64,000 nucleotides of DNA from Chryseobacterium sp. Tr-659 (GCF_011752975.1 NZ_VWWP01000005.1:186001-250000), one strand, 5' to 3'; counted from the first letter of the stretch, positions 7,876-15,880 are shown. The notes: a model not told the origin generated them from the sequence alone. Translations and numbers: made by a program.

Positions 7876-9228
7876 TTATTTCTTTCTCTTTGATTTGGAA
7901 ATTGCTTTCTGCTGTGCTCTGTTTGCTCCGAACTTCTTAGGAGCTTTTCTTTTGGAAGGACCACCCCAGTTTTCTTTTGTATTCTTAGCTTTTTTCTCGT
8001 GGAAAGCACCTCCTCCTTCATTTAGTTTTACCTGTGCAGGATTTTTCATCACCACTTCATCTTTTTCAGAGGCAATTTTATTAGGATTAATCTTAACACC
8101 TTCAGGGAAGTCATTAAATTTTAATTCTTTATCCATCAATAATTCGATATCAAGAATCAAAGGCTCTTCCTTCTTAGTCACGAAAGTCAATGCTTTTCCT
8201 TCTTTATCTGCTCTACCGGTTCTACCGATTCTGTGAATATATTGTTCAGGAATATCAGGCGTCTCAAAGTTGATAACATGGGTAATATTGGAAATATCAA
8301 GACCTCTTGCCATAACATCAGTTGTAATCAGACCTCTCACTTCTTCATTCTCAAAACTTTTCATTGCCTTAAGCCTGTAATTCTGAGATTTATTGGAGTG
8401 GATCACATCAAACTGTTCAGGGAAAAGTTCATCAATCTTGGTAAAAAGAAGATCAGCATGCTTCTTATTATTATTGAAGATCAAAACTTTGGACATATCT
8501 GTATCATTCTTCAGTAAATGTTCAAGCAAATTGATCTTGGTATTGAAGTTTTCAACTTTATAAGCGGTCTGCTCAATTTTTTCAAGTGGAGTTCCGGATT
8601 TCGCCAATGAAATTTCTACAGGGCTTGCAAAATATTCATCCAGCATTTCATCTACCGCTTCTGTCATGGTTGCTGAGAAAAGAATGTTCTGCCTTTTCTC
8701 TTTCATCATTTCAAAGATATGGGTTAGCTGAGGTCTGAAACCTAAGTTTAGCATTTCATCAAATTCATCAATGATAAGCTTTTGCACTTCTTTCAGGGAG
8801 ATCGCATTATCTATGGAAAGGTCCATCACTCTTCCCGGAGTTCCTACCAAAATATCACATCCTCCGTCAAACAATAATTTTTGGGTATTGATATTTTTAC
8901 CTCCGTATATTCCGATTACTCTTGCAGTAATATTTTCTGTCAGTTTCTCAAGGATTTCAGTTACCTGTACTACTAATTCTCTTGTAGGCACAAGCACCAA
9001 AACAGTTGGATTTCCTGTTTTGTTGTATTTCCATGTTTTAAGAACGGGCAAAAGATAAGCTAATGTTTTTCCGGTTCCGGTTTGAGCAATTCCCATTACA
9101 TCCCTTCCGGAAAGAATAGGTTTTAAGCTTTTCTCCTGAATTGGTGTGGGTTCAAATAATTCCAGATCCGCTAAAACATCAAGAATTTTAACCGGCAGGT
9201 CAAAATCCGCAAAAGTGAGTTTTTCCAT
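7876..9228 (-). CDS. DEAD-box ATP-dependent RNA helicase
   Basis: Cytoplasmic RNA helicase of the RhlE/CshA kind, acting in RNA unwinding, ribosome assembly or RNA decay. Motifs in order: Q motif PTPIQ (27-31), I AQTGTGKT (48-55), Ia PTRELVV, Ib TPGR, II DEFD (154-157), III SAT (185-187), V TTDVMARGLDI, VI HRIGRTGR. Motif II has Phe in place of the usual Ala of DEAD; the acidic residues needed for Mg and ATP are kept. The C-terminal tail (about 400-450) is basic and rich in Lys, Arg and Gly, typical of RNA-binding extensions. A -7 promoter box ends five bases before the ATG, so the transcript may be leaderless. Confidence 0.93.
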   Translation of the reverse strand: MEKLTFADFDLPVKILDVLADLELFEPTPIQEKSLKPILSGRDVMGIAQTGTGKTLAYLLPVLKTWKYNKTGNPTVLVLVPTRELVVQVTEILEKLTENITARVIGIYGGKNINTQKLLFDGGCDILVGTPGRVMDLSIDNAISLKEVQKLIIDEFDEMLNLGFRPQLTHIFEMMKEKRQNILFSATMTEAVDEMLDEYFASPVEISLAKSGTPLEKIEQTAYKVENFNTKINLLEHLLKNDTDMSKVLIFNNNKKHADLLFTKIDELFPEQFDVIHSNKSQNYRLKAMKSFENEEVRGLITTDVMARGLDISNITHVINFETPDIPEQYIHRIGRTGRADKEGKALTFVTKKEEPLILDIELLMDKELKFNDFPEGVKINPNKIASEKDEVVMKNPAQVKLNEGGGAFHEKKAKNTKENWGGPSKRKAPKKFGANRAQQKAISKSKRKK

Positions 9229-9232
9229 TTTG

Positions 9233-9240
9233 CAAAGATA
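9233..9240 (-). promoter_or_regulatory. -7 box abutting the helicase start
   Basis: Minus-strand TATCTTTG covers 9240-9233; the ATG starts at 9228, close to the expected transcription start. No -33 box with normal spacing was found. Confidence 0.5.
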
Positions 9241-9382
9241 GGTATTTAATTTTGTAGTATAGAACCAAGAGGTTTGAAGCTTGAAAATTATCAGACTTCA
9301 CGGCTGAATTTATGATCAAAATGATATAGCATCAGAGGCCATTTTTTTCCTTCTTCCCGCCTCCATTATCCAGCTTTTTTAC

Positions 9383-9892
9383 TCAATTCACCTTTACACT
9401 ATTGACTTTGATTTTAATATCATCATCTTCCCATTTGCTGGAAGTAATAATAACATAACCTTTCTTTTTCGGATCCTTCCTGATCGGAAATTTATCGGCT
9501 TCCCACTGGTTACAATGAGTAGGAATAGAAGGAACTAAAGATTTCCAGCCTGTACTACTCAAAGTATAAACATAAAAAGGGTGCCAGCAGCTGGTGCACC
9601 AATCGGGGTAAAATCCCAGATCATCTTTACCATCCCCGTTAAGATCTCCCAGATTAAACAAAGTTCCTCCTTTGGCGGGTGAAATAGTAAACGGTTTTAT
9701 ATTTTTATCACTGAAATAAATGATGGTTTCACATTTTCCTTCACATTCATCACCGCAGTCTGACACTTTCGTATAAGCATATTCTTTCTTGCCGTTTCCA
9801 TCAAAATCACCTTGAATTTTTACGTTGTTTCCTTCCTGAGCGGTAGCAAATGATCCCCAAAACAGGACGTTTGTTATTATTAGTTTTTTCAT
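9383..9892 (-). CDS. Secreted FG-GAP/EF-hand-like repeat protein
   Basis: From the ATG at 9892 this is a 169-aa exported protein: MKKLIITNVLFWGSFATAQ is a good signal peptide. The frame extends 25 codons upstream to 9967, but that would bury the signal. The mature protein has two calcium-type loops, DFDGNGKKE and DLNGDGKDD, spaced as in VCBS/FG-GAP repeat proteins of Bacteroidota, and six cysteines, including a CGDECEGKC cluster and a CTSC pair. A disulfide-rich secreted protein that may bind calcium is the safe reading. No close functional relative is recognised. Confidence 0.7.
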   Translation of the reverse strand: MKKLIITNVLFWGSFATAQEGNNVKIQGDFDGNGKKEYAYTKVSDCGDECEGKCETIIYFSDKNIKPFTISPAKGGTLFNLGDLNGDGKDDLGFYPDWCTSCWHPFYVYTLSSTGWKSLVPSIPTHCNQWEADKFPIRKDPKKKGYVIITSSKWEDDDIKIKVNSVKVN

Positions 9893-10019
9893 AATCAGAT
9901 TTTTTAGCTTGGGATTCGTAAGTTCGAAATAATTGGTTATGAATGCAGGAACGAGTCTCCATATCATAAAGCGAATCCCCTAATAAGTTCAATAATTTGG
10001 TGTCTTAAACATTCTTTTC

Positions 10020-11666
10020 CTACTTCCTGCTCACCCTCAGCAAAAGTATTAACACTAAAATAACAGAAAAAACAAATCCAAGAACAGCAACCACAGACAA
10101 TTCTCCTATTCTTGGCCCAGATTCTGATGTAAACACGATTGCCGTTGCAATAATATTAGCTCCTAAAATCATGGCTAAGATAAGGTTGATAACACTTGAT
10201 TTAATCAGCTGATTGGTCTTTTCAATATTTTTAATCTCGCTGGAAACCGTAAATTTATTTTCATCCAGTTTTTGAAGTACCGAACGAAGCTCTTTCGGGA
10301 TTTCATCTACATTATCCGTAAAATTCATCATCCTGTCCATTCCTGTTTTCAGAAGGTTTTTAGGGTTGATCTTTTTAGTGAATATTTTCTTTGTATAGGG
10401 ATGGAGGCTTTTCACAATATCAAGATCCGGATTAATATTCCTTCCAACACCTTCTATCAGGCTGATTCCTTTAAATAAAAGGTAGAAATAATCAGGCATA
10501 TAAAGTCTGTTATCTTTTAAGATATCCTTCATTTTATTGATTATTACCTGTACATTAATCTCCTGCAATGATGAGCTGTGAACGAAATTCAGAATATCCT
10601 CCACATCATTTTCGAATCTTCTCTCGTCAGGAATTTCATAGCTTATCGCCATTTTCTTGAGATAACGGACTATTTTATGAGAGTTCTTTGCTACAAAACT
10701 TACAATCAGATTTTCAAGAATTTCCTTATCATTAGGCTGAATTTTTCCTACGGCTCCAAAATCAATAAAAACAATTTTGCCATCTTTTTTTACTAAGATA
10801 TTTCCGGCATGCGGGTCAGCATGAAAGAATCCGTAATCTAGGATCTGGGAAACAAAAAGTCTCAATCCGGCTTCAGAAACTTTTACAGGATCAATCCCAT
10901 TGGCCAGAAGAACAGATTTATCCGTAACCTTTATTCCATCAATAAATTCCATACAAAGAATATTATTGTTTGAAAATTCTTCATAGACTTTCGGAACATA
11001 GGTTTCTTTATTGTTTTTAAAATTGAGACGGAACTGCTGAATATTGTTTTTCTCATTTATCAGAGAGACTTCTTCCAATAGAGACCTTTCAAAAGTAGAA
11101 ATAGCTTGTTTCAGATTAAGCTTTTCTCCTATCTCAGAATAAGCAGAAATCAGCTTTTCAATATCTTTGATAAGCAGCAGATCGTCTTCAATAACAGATT
11201 GTACATCGGGCTTTCTGAGTTTTAAGATAACAGAGCTTCCATCAAGCAAAACCGCTTTATAAACCTGTGCAATGGATGCTGTAGCCAAAGGCTCTTTCTG
11301 GATTTCCAGGAAATAATCTTTAACAGAAATATTGAATTCACTTTCCAGCGCATCTTCTACATCCATGTCTACCATTTCTACTTTATCCTGAAGTTTCTGC
11401 AGCTCCTGAATGAGTTCCGGCGGCAGAAGATCTTCGCGGCTGCTGAATGTCTGGCCAAGCTTTACAAAGGTAGGTCCCAGCTCTTCGAGAGCCAGTCTTA
11501 TTCTTTCATAGACAGTTCCTTTTGAAATAATTTCATCTGAATTTGAAGCTTCTTCCTGCTTGTTTCCTCCGTTCATTCTTGCCAGAAGGTCTTTAAAACC
11601 GTATTTACTCAACACGGAAATCAGCTTTGCGGATCTTTTCAATTTTCTTTGCTGCTTGTCAAACAT
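10020..11666 (-). CDS. AarF/UbiB (ABC1/ADCK) kinase-like membrane protein
   Basis: Atypical protein-kinase-like ATPase of the UbiB family, in which E. coli UbiB and mitochondrial COQ8 support quinone synthesis. Signature features: KLGQ (69-72), the Ala-rich nucleotide loop ASIAQV (130-135), Lys149 in VILKLRKP, the catalytic loop HADPHAGN, and the metal-binding IDFG near residue 300. Two transmembrane helices at the C-terminus (about 495-517 and 525-545) anchor it. 548 aa is normal. Flavobacteriia usually make menaquinone rather than ubiquinone, so the client pathway is unclear; lipid or quinone homeostasis is inferred. It is not in an operon; the small Cys-rich peptide genes start on the other strand. 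Confidence 0.9.
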   Translation of the reverse strand: MFDKQQRKLKRSAKLISVLSKYGFKDLLARMNGGNKQEEASNSDEIISKGTVYERIRLALEELGPTFVKLGQTFSSREDLLPPELIQELQKLQDKVEMVDMDVEDALESEFNISVKDYFLEIQKEPLATASIAQVYKAVLLDGSSVILKLRKPDVQSVIEDDLLLIKDIEKLISAYSEIGEKLNLKQAISTFERSLLEEVSLINEKNNIQQFRLNFKNNKETYVPKVYEEFSNNNILCMEFIDGIKVTDKSVLLANGIDPVKVSEAGLRLFVSQILDYGFFHADPHAGNILVKKDGKIVFIDFGAVGKIQPNDKEILENLIVSFVAKNSHKIVRYLKKMAISYEIPDERRFENDVEDILNFVHSSSLQEINVQVIINKMKDILKDNRLYMPDYFYLLFKGISLIEGVGRNINPDLDIVKSLHPYTKKIFTKKINPKNLLKTGMDRMMNFTDNVDEIPKELRSVLQKLDENKFTVSSEIKNIEKTNQLIKSSVINLILAMILGANIIATAIVFTSESGPRIGELSVVAVLGFVFSVILVLILLLRVSRK

Positions 11667-11892
11667 AATGTATCTATAGTAGGTGCAATTTACTCCAAAA
11701 ACCGTTCCTAATGCTATTTTTTACAAAGAACGTTTAAGCCCCCCTATTCAATTAACAAAATGAACACAAAACAAGTATTTTGAATAAAAATCATTCAACA
11801 TATTAACAAATTTATCTAAATAATAACAACATATTGTATATTTTTTTATATTTACGCAGTACAAACATTAAAATAAACAAAAATATTACACC

Positions 11893-12060
11893 ATGAAAAA
11901 TCTACGTAACAGCAAACTTTCAAGAGAGCAATTAAAATCAATTTCAGGAAGTGCTCTTATCCCAATCGGAAACTGTTCCAACCAATGCTGTCCTCCTCCA
12001 GGAGTTACACAATGTCCAAGATTAATCTGCCCTGCGGTAGTATGTCCACAGTATTTATAA
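11893..12060 (+). CDS. Cys-rich bacteriocin/RiPP-like precursor peptide, copy 1
   Basis: A 55-aa peptide. The N-terminal leader, MKNLRNSKLSREQLKSISGS, is Lys-rich and resembles the double-glycine-type leaders of bacteriocin-like and RiPP precursors in Bacteroidota, but ends in GS. The remaining 35 residues hold six cysteines (28, 32, 33, 41, 46, 51) and the conserved ending CPAVVCPQYL; CCPPPG is in the middle. The Cys spacing (C-3-C-C-7-C-4-C-4-C) is identical in the two peptides that follow, which is strong evidence that all three are genes although each is very short. The 226-bp upstream region is AT-rich; no clean promoter could be fixed. No modifying enzyme or peptidase-exporter lies in the window. 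Activity (antimicrobial, signal or metal binding) is unknown. Confidence 0.8.
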   Translation: MKNLRNSKLSREQLKSISGSALIPIGNCSNQCCPPPGVTQCPRLICPAVVCPQYL

Positions 12061-12161
12061 GATACTCCATTACATTTCAGATAGATGCCACTTTGTTCTG
12101 TTAAATACAGTTAACAGGCATTATCTCATATAAAATTCACAATTATATTCAGAAAACAATT

Positions 12162-12185
12162 ACTATAAAATATTTCTTTTATAGT
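12162..12185. promoter_or_regulatory. Hairpin upstream of precursor copy 2
   Basis: actataaaa (12162-12170), loop tatttc, ttttatagt (12177-12185): a perfect 9-bp inverted repeat ending 29 bases before the copy 2 ATG. Kept in the next spacer with a changed loop. Role unknown: attenuation, RNA processing or an operator. Confidence 0.5.
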
Positions 12186-12214
12186 ATACCATTAAACTCA
12201 TCAAAAAAATTAAC

Positions 12215-12379
12215 ATGAAAAACTTAAACAAAAGCAAGCTTTCAAGAGAACAACTAAAAGGAATTTCAGGAAATGGAATTGTTATTGATGGCAAATGTTC
12301 ACGTCTATGCTGTCCTCCTCCAGGAATCCCAAGATGTTCTGGAATGATCTGCCCTACGGTAGTTTGCCCGGAGTATTAA
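12215..12379 (+). CDS. Cys-rich bacteriocin/RiPP-like precursor peptide, copy 2
   Basis: A 54-aa paralogue of the preceding peptide. The leader is MKNLNKSKLSREQLKGISGN, with GN where a double glycine would be expected. The core has six cysteines at 28, 32, 33, 41, 46 and 51, the same positions as copy 1, with CCPPPG and the ending CPTVVCPEY. Between the copies the leader and Cys/Pro positions are conserved, while residues 21-27 and those between cysteines vary, the pattern expected for a leader recognised by shared machinery and a diversifying product. The start is fixed by the shared MKN opening and by the 322-bp register. Exporter and modification enzymes, if any, must be encoded elsewhere. 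Confidence 0.8.
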   Translation: MKNLNKSKLSREQLKGISGNGIVIDGKCSRLCCPPPGIPRCSGMICPTVVCPEY

Positions 12380-12482
12380 TAATAGGCTTCATTAACTTTT
12401 AGATAAATGCCGCTTTATTCTGCTAAGTACAGTTAATAGGCTTTATTTCATAAAAACTTACAATTACATTCAGAAAATAACT

Positions 12483-12505
12483 ACTATAAAATATTTTTTT
12501 ATAGT
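12483..12505. promoter_or_regulatory. Hairpin upstream of precursor copy 3
   Basis: actataaaa (12483-12491) and ttttatagt (12497-12505), loop tattt. Same stem and same relative position as before copy 2, with a different loop. Confidence 0.5.
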
Positions 12506-12536
12506 GTACCATTAAACTCATCAAAAAAAAATTAAC

Positions 12537-12713
12537 ATGAAAAACTCACGTAACAACAAACTTTCAAGAGAACAATTAAAAAGAATTTCAGGAGGCAAAG
12601 GAGGCGGTATCATTATTGGTAAAAACTGTACTTATGAATGCTGTCCTACTGATGGAAGACAAACATGTCCAGATTTCATGTGTCCAGATGTAGTTTGCCC
12701 GGAGTATTTTTAA
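12537..12713 (+). CDS. Cys-rich bacteriocin/RiPP-like precursor peptide, copy 3
   Basis: A 58-aa paralogue with leader MKNSRNNKLSREQLKRISGG, the only one of the three with a true double glycine before the predicted cleavage point. A short Gly/Ile-rich insert (KGGGIIIGKN) pushes the cysteines to 31, 35, 36, 44, 49 and 54, but the spacing is unchanged. The core keeps CCP, has TDG in place of PPG, and ends CPDVVCPEYF. The gene is followed by a strong hairpin terminator, so the array is probably one transcription unit or three units sharing one end. Confidence 0.8.
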   Translation: MKNSRNNKLSREQLKRISGGKGGGIIIGKNCTYECCPTDGRQTCPDFMCPDVVCPEYF

Positions 12714-12741
12714 TTTATTGAAAAATTTTAGGTAAAATAAG

Positions 12742-12768
12742 AACAGAATGCCAATGCATTCTGTTTTA
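12742..12768. terminator. Terminator between precursor array and GNAT-nitrilase gene
   Basis: aacagaatgc, loop caat, gcattctgtt (12742-12765) followed by tttatt. It ends the peptide array on the plus strand and lies just after the stop of the convergent minus-strand gene, so it may serve both. Confidence 0.8.
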
Positions 12769-14271
12769 TTATTTAAGATAGGTATCATAAAGATCTCTTC
12801 TGCGGTCTTTCATCACCTGAACAGAGCCATTATGATGAAGATCTGTTAACAGATTCAAATCTACATCTACAATTAAGGTCATCTCTGTATTCGGAGTAGC
12901 TTCTCCTTTAACGGCGTTGGATGGAAAGGCAAAATCTGAAGGTGTAAATACAGCGGCCTGTCCGAACTGGATATCCATATTATTAACCTTCGGAAGGTTT
13001 CCTACGCACCCGGCAATGGCAACATAACATTCATTTTCGATGGCTCTTGCAGCCGCACAGTGGCGCACTCTCATATAAGCATTCTGAGTATCTGTCAGAT
13101 AGGGAACAAATAGGATTTTCATTCCCTGATCGGCTAAAATTCTTGGTAATTCCGGGAATTCTACATCATAACAGATTACCAGTCCTATTTTTCCGCAGTC
13201 TGTATCAAAAACTTTTATTTCATTTCCTCCTTTCATTCCGTAATACCGTTTTTCGTTAGGAGTAATATGGATTTTTCTGTATTCATCCATTCGCCCGTCA
13301 CGATGAAGAAGATAACTCACATTGTATAGTTCATTGTTTTCGAAAACAGGCATGCTTCCGGAAATGATGTTCACATTATAGCTGATTGCCAGCTCTGATA
13401 TTCTTTCTTTAATCTGTTCGGTAAGTTTAGCCAATTCTATCATACTATCTCTTTCAGAAAGATTATTGAATGGGGCCAGCAGCGGCGTGTTGAACAATTC
13501 TGGGAACAGTACAAAATCAGATTTGTAATCTCCCATTACATTCACGAAAAATTCTACCTGTTCATAAAAAGCGTCTATATCTTTGAAATGTCTCATCTGC
13601 CACTGTACCAATCCAAGACGGATAATACTGTCCTGCATGGTATTCGGGTTTTTGCTGTAATAAATATTATTCCATTGGAGAAGAACAGCATTCTCTCTGG
13701 AAGCTTCATCTTCAGGAAGGTATTTTTTCAAAACCCTGATTGGAAGGAAATTATTTGAAAGCTGAAAAGACAGCACGGGGTCATAAATTTCCTTATCTCT
13801 TACTCTTCGTATATATTCTCTGGGAGAAAGTTCATGGCTGTGTTTGTGATAATTCGGAATTCTGCCACCCAGAATTATTGATTTTAGGTTAAGTAATTCA
13901 CATAATTCTTTTCTGGCATCATACAATCTTCTTCCCAGACGCAGCTCACGGAATTCAGGGTCTACAAAGACTTCTATTCCATATAAAACATTTCCTTTTG
14001 AAGTATGTGTATTGAAGGTATAATTCCCTGTAATATCGCTATACGTATGATCATCACCGAATTCATCATAATTCACAATAATGGAAAGTGCTACAGCAGC
14101 CAGTTTTCCGTCTACAGTAATACAGATTTGCCCATCAGGAAATATTCTTGTTAATTTTTCAATACTTTTCTTAGACCATATTGATTCTGACATTTGCGGA
14201 TAAGCTCTTTTCATCGTTTGTGCCAGCTCATCATAATCCTGAACGTTCAGGGGTCTTGTTTCTATTTGCAT
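12769..14271 (-). CDS. GNAT acetyltransferase-nitrilase (C-N hydrolase) fusion protein
   Basis: Two-domain enzyme of 500 aa. Residues about 1-200 form a GNAT-like N-acyltransferase domain (acetyl-CoA loop near RELRLGRRLYDAR). Residues about 218-500 form a carbon-nitrogen hydrolase of the nitrilase superfamily with the complete triad: Glu258 in LFPELF, Lys333 in YRKIHI, Cys367 in VICYDVEFPE. Such fusions are known in Bacteroidota, but the substrate is not established; amide hydrolysis coupled to acyl transfer is an inference. It is transcribed alone, converging on the peptide array and divergent from the esterase at 14324 (52-bp gap). Confidence 0.9.
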   Translation of the reverse strand: MQIETRPLNVQDYDELAQTMKRAYPQMSESIWSKKSIEKLTRIFPDGQICITVDGKLAAVALSIIVNYDEFGDDHTYSDITGNYTFNTHTSKGNVLYGIEVFVDPEFRELRLGRRLYDARKELCELLNLKSIILGGRIPNYHKHSHELSPREYIRRVRDKEIYDPVLSFQLSNNFLPIRVLKKYLPEDEASRENAVLLQWNNIYYSKNPNTMQDSIIRLGLVQWQMRHFKDIDAFYEQVEFFVNVMGDYKSDFVLFPELFNTPLLAPFNNLSERDSMIELAKLTEQIKERISELAISYNVNIISGSMPVFENNELYNVSYLLHRDGRMDEYRKIHITPNEKRYYGMKGGNEIKVFDTDCGKIGLVICYDVEFPELPRILADQGMKILFVPYLTDTQNAYMRVRHCAAARAIENECYVAIAGCVGNLPKVNNMDIQFGQAAVFTPSDFAFPSNAVKGEATPNTEMTLIVDVDLNLLTDLHHNGSVQVMKDRRRDLYDTYLK

Positions 14272-14323
14272 TTGATGTAATTTTACTTAAATTTAGTGAT
14301 AAATAACCGAACCATAAAAATAT

Positions 14324-15505
14324 ATGAAACATTCACTCCTGATAATACTGATCTTTTTTACGAGTACTGTTTTATGGGGACAGACCAATGAAAACACAAT
14401 TTCAATAGGAAAAAAATACAATATTCAATCTAAGATTTTGAATGAAAACCGTGTCTATAAGATTTATCTTCCCCCATCTTATGATAATTCTCCGTTAAAA
14501 AAATATATCGTTGCTTATGTTCTGGATGGGGACGACAGTAAATTTAAAGAAATAGCCGGGATAGTTCAGTCTATGAATGCTGCCACTCAACTCAAAATGC
14601 AGATTCCCGAATTAATTATTGTAGCGGTTGAAAATACAGACAGAACAAGAGACTTTACTCCGACTCATTCATTGAATTATCTGGATCTGGAAAACATAGC
14701 CGCATTTAGCACCAGCGGAAAAGCTAGTAATTTTATGAAATTTCTGGAAACGGAACTAATGCCTGAAATCAATAAATCATACAGAACTTATTCGAGAAAT
14801 ATGATTATTGGACATTCACTGGGTGGATTATTGGCTATCAACTGTCTTTTGGAAGCCCCTCAATTATTCAGCTATTACCTGCTTATTGATCCTTCATGGT
14901 TCTGGGATCACAATTATATAGGAAAAAGAGCCCGGGAGGTTTTACAAAATGAAAACAATCTTAAAGCAAGAGTTTATATTTCATTAGCCAACAATTTTAA
15001 AGAGGATGGCAGGCATTATCAATGGGGGCAAGAGTTTTATAATTTACTACAAGCCAATTCTTCTCCGGGTTTATCTTCAAAAATTCAATATTTCCCTGAT
15101 GAAAAGCATTTAACGGTTCCTCTTCCCAGTACGTATTATGGTCTTCGTTATATTTTTGAAGGTTTGGATATTGATATTAATGATATTATGAAAGATCCTT
15201 CCGTGGTCACAAAAACCTATGAAAGTATTTCACAAAAGCTGGCCTTAGATCTTAAACCCGATGAAGCTTATATGAATACGATAGGTTATGTAGCCTTATA
15301 TGATAGAAAAATACCTGATGCAGCCATCTCTATCTTTGAAATCAATGCACAAAACTATCCTTCGTCCCTCAATGTATGGGACAGCCTTGCTGAAGCTTAT
15401 ATGAAAAAAGGCTTTAAAGAGAAAGCCAAAGAATGTTACAGAAAAATATTGGCATTAGATCCTGCTAATGTACGGGCAAAAGATCAATTAAAGAATGTAA
15501 AGTAA
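14324..15505 (+). CDS. Secreted alpha/beta-hydrolase (esterase D-like) with C-terminal TPR
   Basis: An exported serine esterase of the type related to IroE, Fes and BesA. Signal peptide at residues 1-19 (cleavage near LWGQ). The nucleophile elbow GHSLGG puts Ser165 at the active site; His262 in DEKHLTVP is the likely catalytic His. YVLDGDD (65-71) near the N-terminus is typical of this group. Residues about 310-393 form one or two TPR-like helix pairs (PSSLNVWDSLAEAYMKKG, ALDPANVRAKD), a common add-on in Flavobacteriia. Ferric-siderophore hydrolysis is one possibility, but no siderophore genes adjoin it. Confidence 0.85.
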   Translation: MKHSLLIILIFFTSTVLWGQTNENTISIGKKYNIQSKILNENRVYKIYLPPSYDNSPLKKYIVAYVLDGDDSKFKEIAGIVQSMNAATQLKMQIPELIIVAVENTDRTRDFTPTHSLNYLDLENIAAFSTSGKASNFMKFLETELMPEINKSYRTYSRNMIIGHSLGGLLAINCLLEAPQLFSYYLLIDPSWFWDHNYIGKRAREVLQNENNLKARVYISLANNFKEDGRHYQWGQEFYNLLQANSSPGLSSKIQYFPDEKHLTVPLPSTYYGLRYIFEGLDIDINDIMKDPSVVTKTYESISQKLALDLKPDEAYMNTIGYVALYDRKIPDAAISIFEINAQNYPSSLNVWDSLAEAYMKKGFKEKAKECYRKILALDPANVRAKDQLKNVK

Positions 15506-15567
15506 TATCAGTCAGAATAACCCGAATAATACTAACGGATACATCCCATCTATTTATTTTTGAATAT

Positions 15568-15849
15568 ATGAAGCCATATGCATTAACATTAGTTATGAGT
15601 AGTTTAATAATTTTTATTTTAAGAGTTTTTTATCCTCATTCAACAATTAATGTAGCTCACAATATAAACTTAGTTTCAGTATCCGAAATAAGTACTGAAG
15701 AAACCAAAAATCTAGTTTTTTTTTATTTGATGGGAACAATGTTATCCAATTATATCATTTTCCATCAACATCTATTATTTAAGTTAACATATGGTTTGTT
15801 AATTATGATAAATATTATACTCATTGTTATATCATTAAAACAGTTTTAA
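15568..15849 (+). CDS. Small three-helix membrane protein, unknown
   Basis: A 93-aa hydrophobic protein with predicted helices at about 5-19, 50-66 and 72-90. It lies 62 bp after the esterase on the same strand and is rich in Ile, Leu and Asn codons. No family recognised. It is convergent with guaA; the shared hairpin at 15855-15880 probably ends both transcripts. The start follows a TATTTTTG sequence at 15556-15563, a possible -7 box, which would leave only four bases before the ATG and again suggests a leaderless transcript. Confidence 0.55.
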   Translation: MKPYALTLVMSSLIIFILRVFYPHSTINVAHNINLVSVSEISTEETKNLVFFYLMGTMLSNYIIFHQHLLFKLTYGLLIMINIILIVISLKQF

Positions 15850-15850
15850 C

Positions 15851-15880
15851 AAAAAAATCCCACCCAAACGGGCAGGATTT
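15851..15880 (-). terminator. Terminator of guaA
   Basis: aaatcc-ca-ccc and ggg-ca-ggattt form an interrupted stem (15855-15880). On the minus strand it is followed by a run of seven T, 22 bases after the guaA stop. Confidence 0.7.

Larger units (their letters stand above)
11893..12713 (+). repeat. Tandem array of 322-bp units carrying the three precursor genes
   Basis: The three start codons lie at 11893, 12215 and 12537, exactly 322 bp apart both times. Similarity covers the leader-coding part, the Cys codons and the spacers: both spacers carry attaaactcatcaaaaaaa just before the next ATG, an actataaaa hairpin, and a degenerate atgcc...ggc stem. This points to tandem duplication of gene plus upstream DNA, followed by divergence. 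Confidence 0.85.

Noticed and set aside
12588..12788. 66-codon minus-strand frame across precursor copy 3
   Set aside because: The plus-strand reading has two paralogues with conserved cysteines; this frame has no support.
15568..15849. Membrane protein as a type I toxin or holin
   Set aside because: At 93 aa with three helices it is too large for a type I toxin, and there are no phage neighbours.
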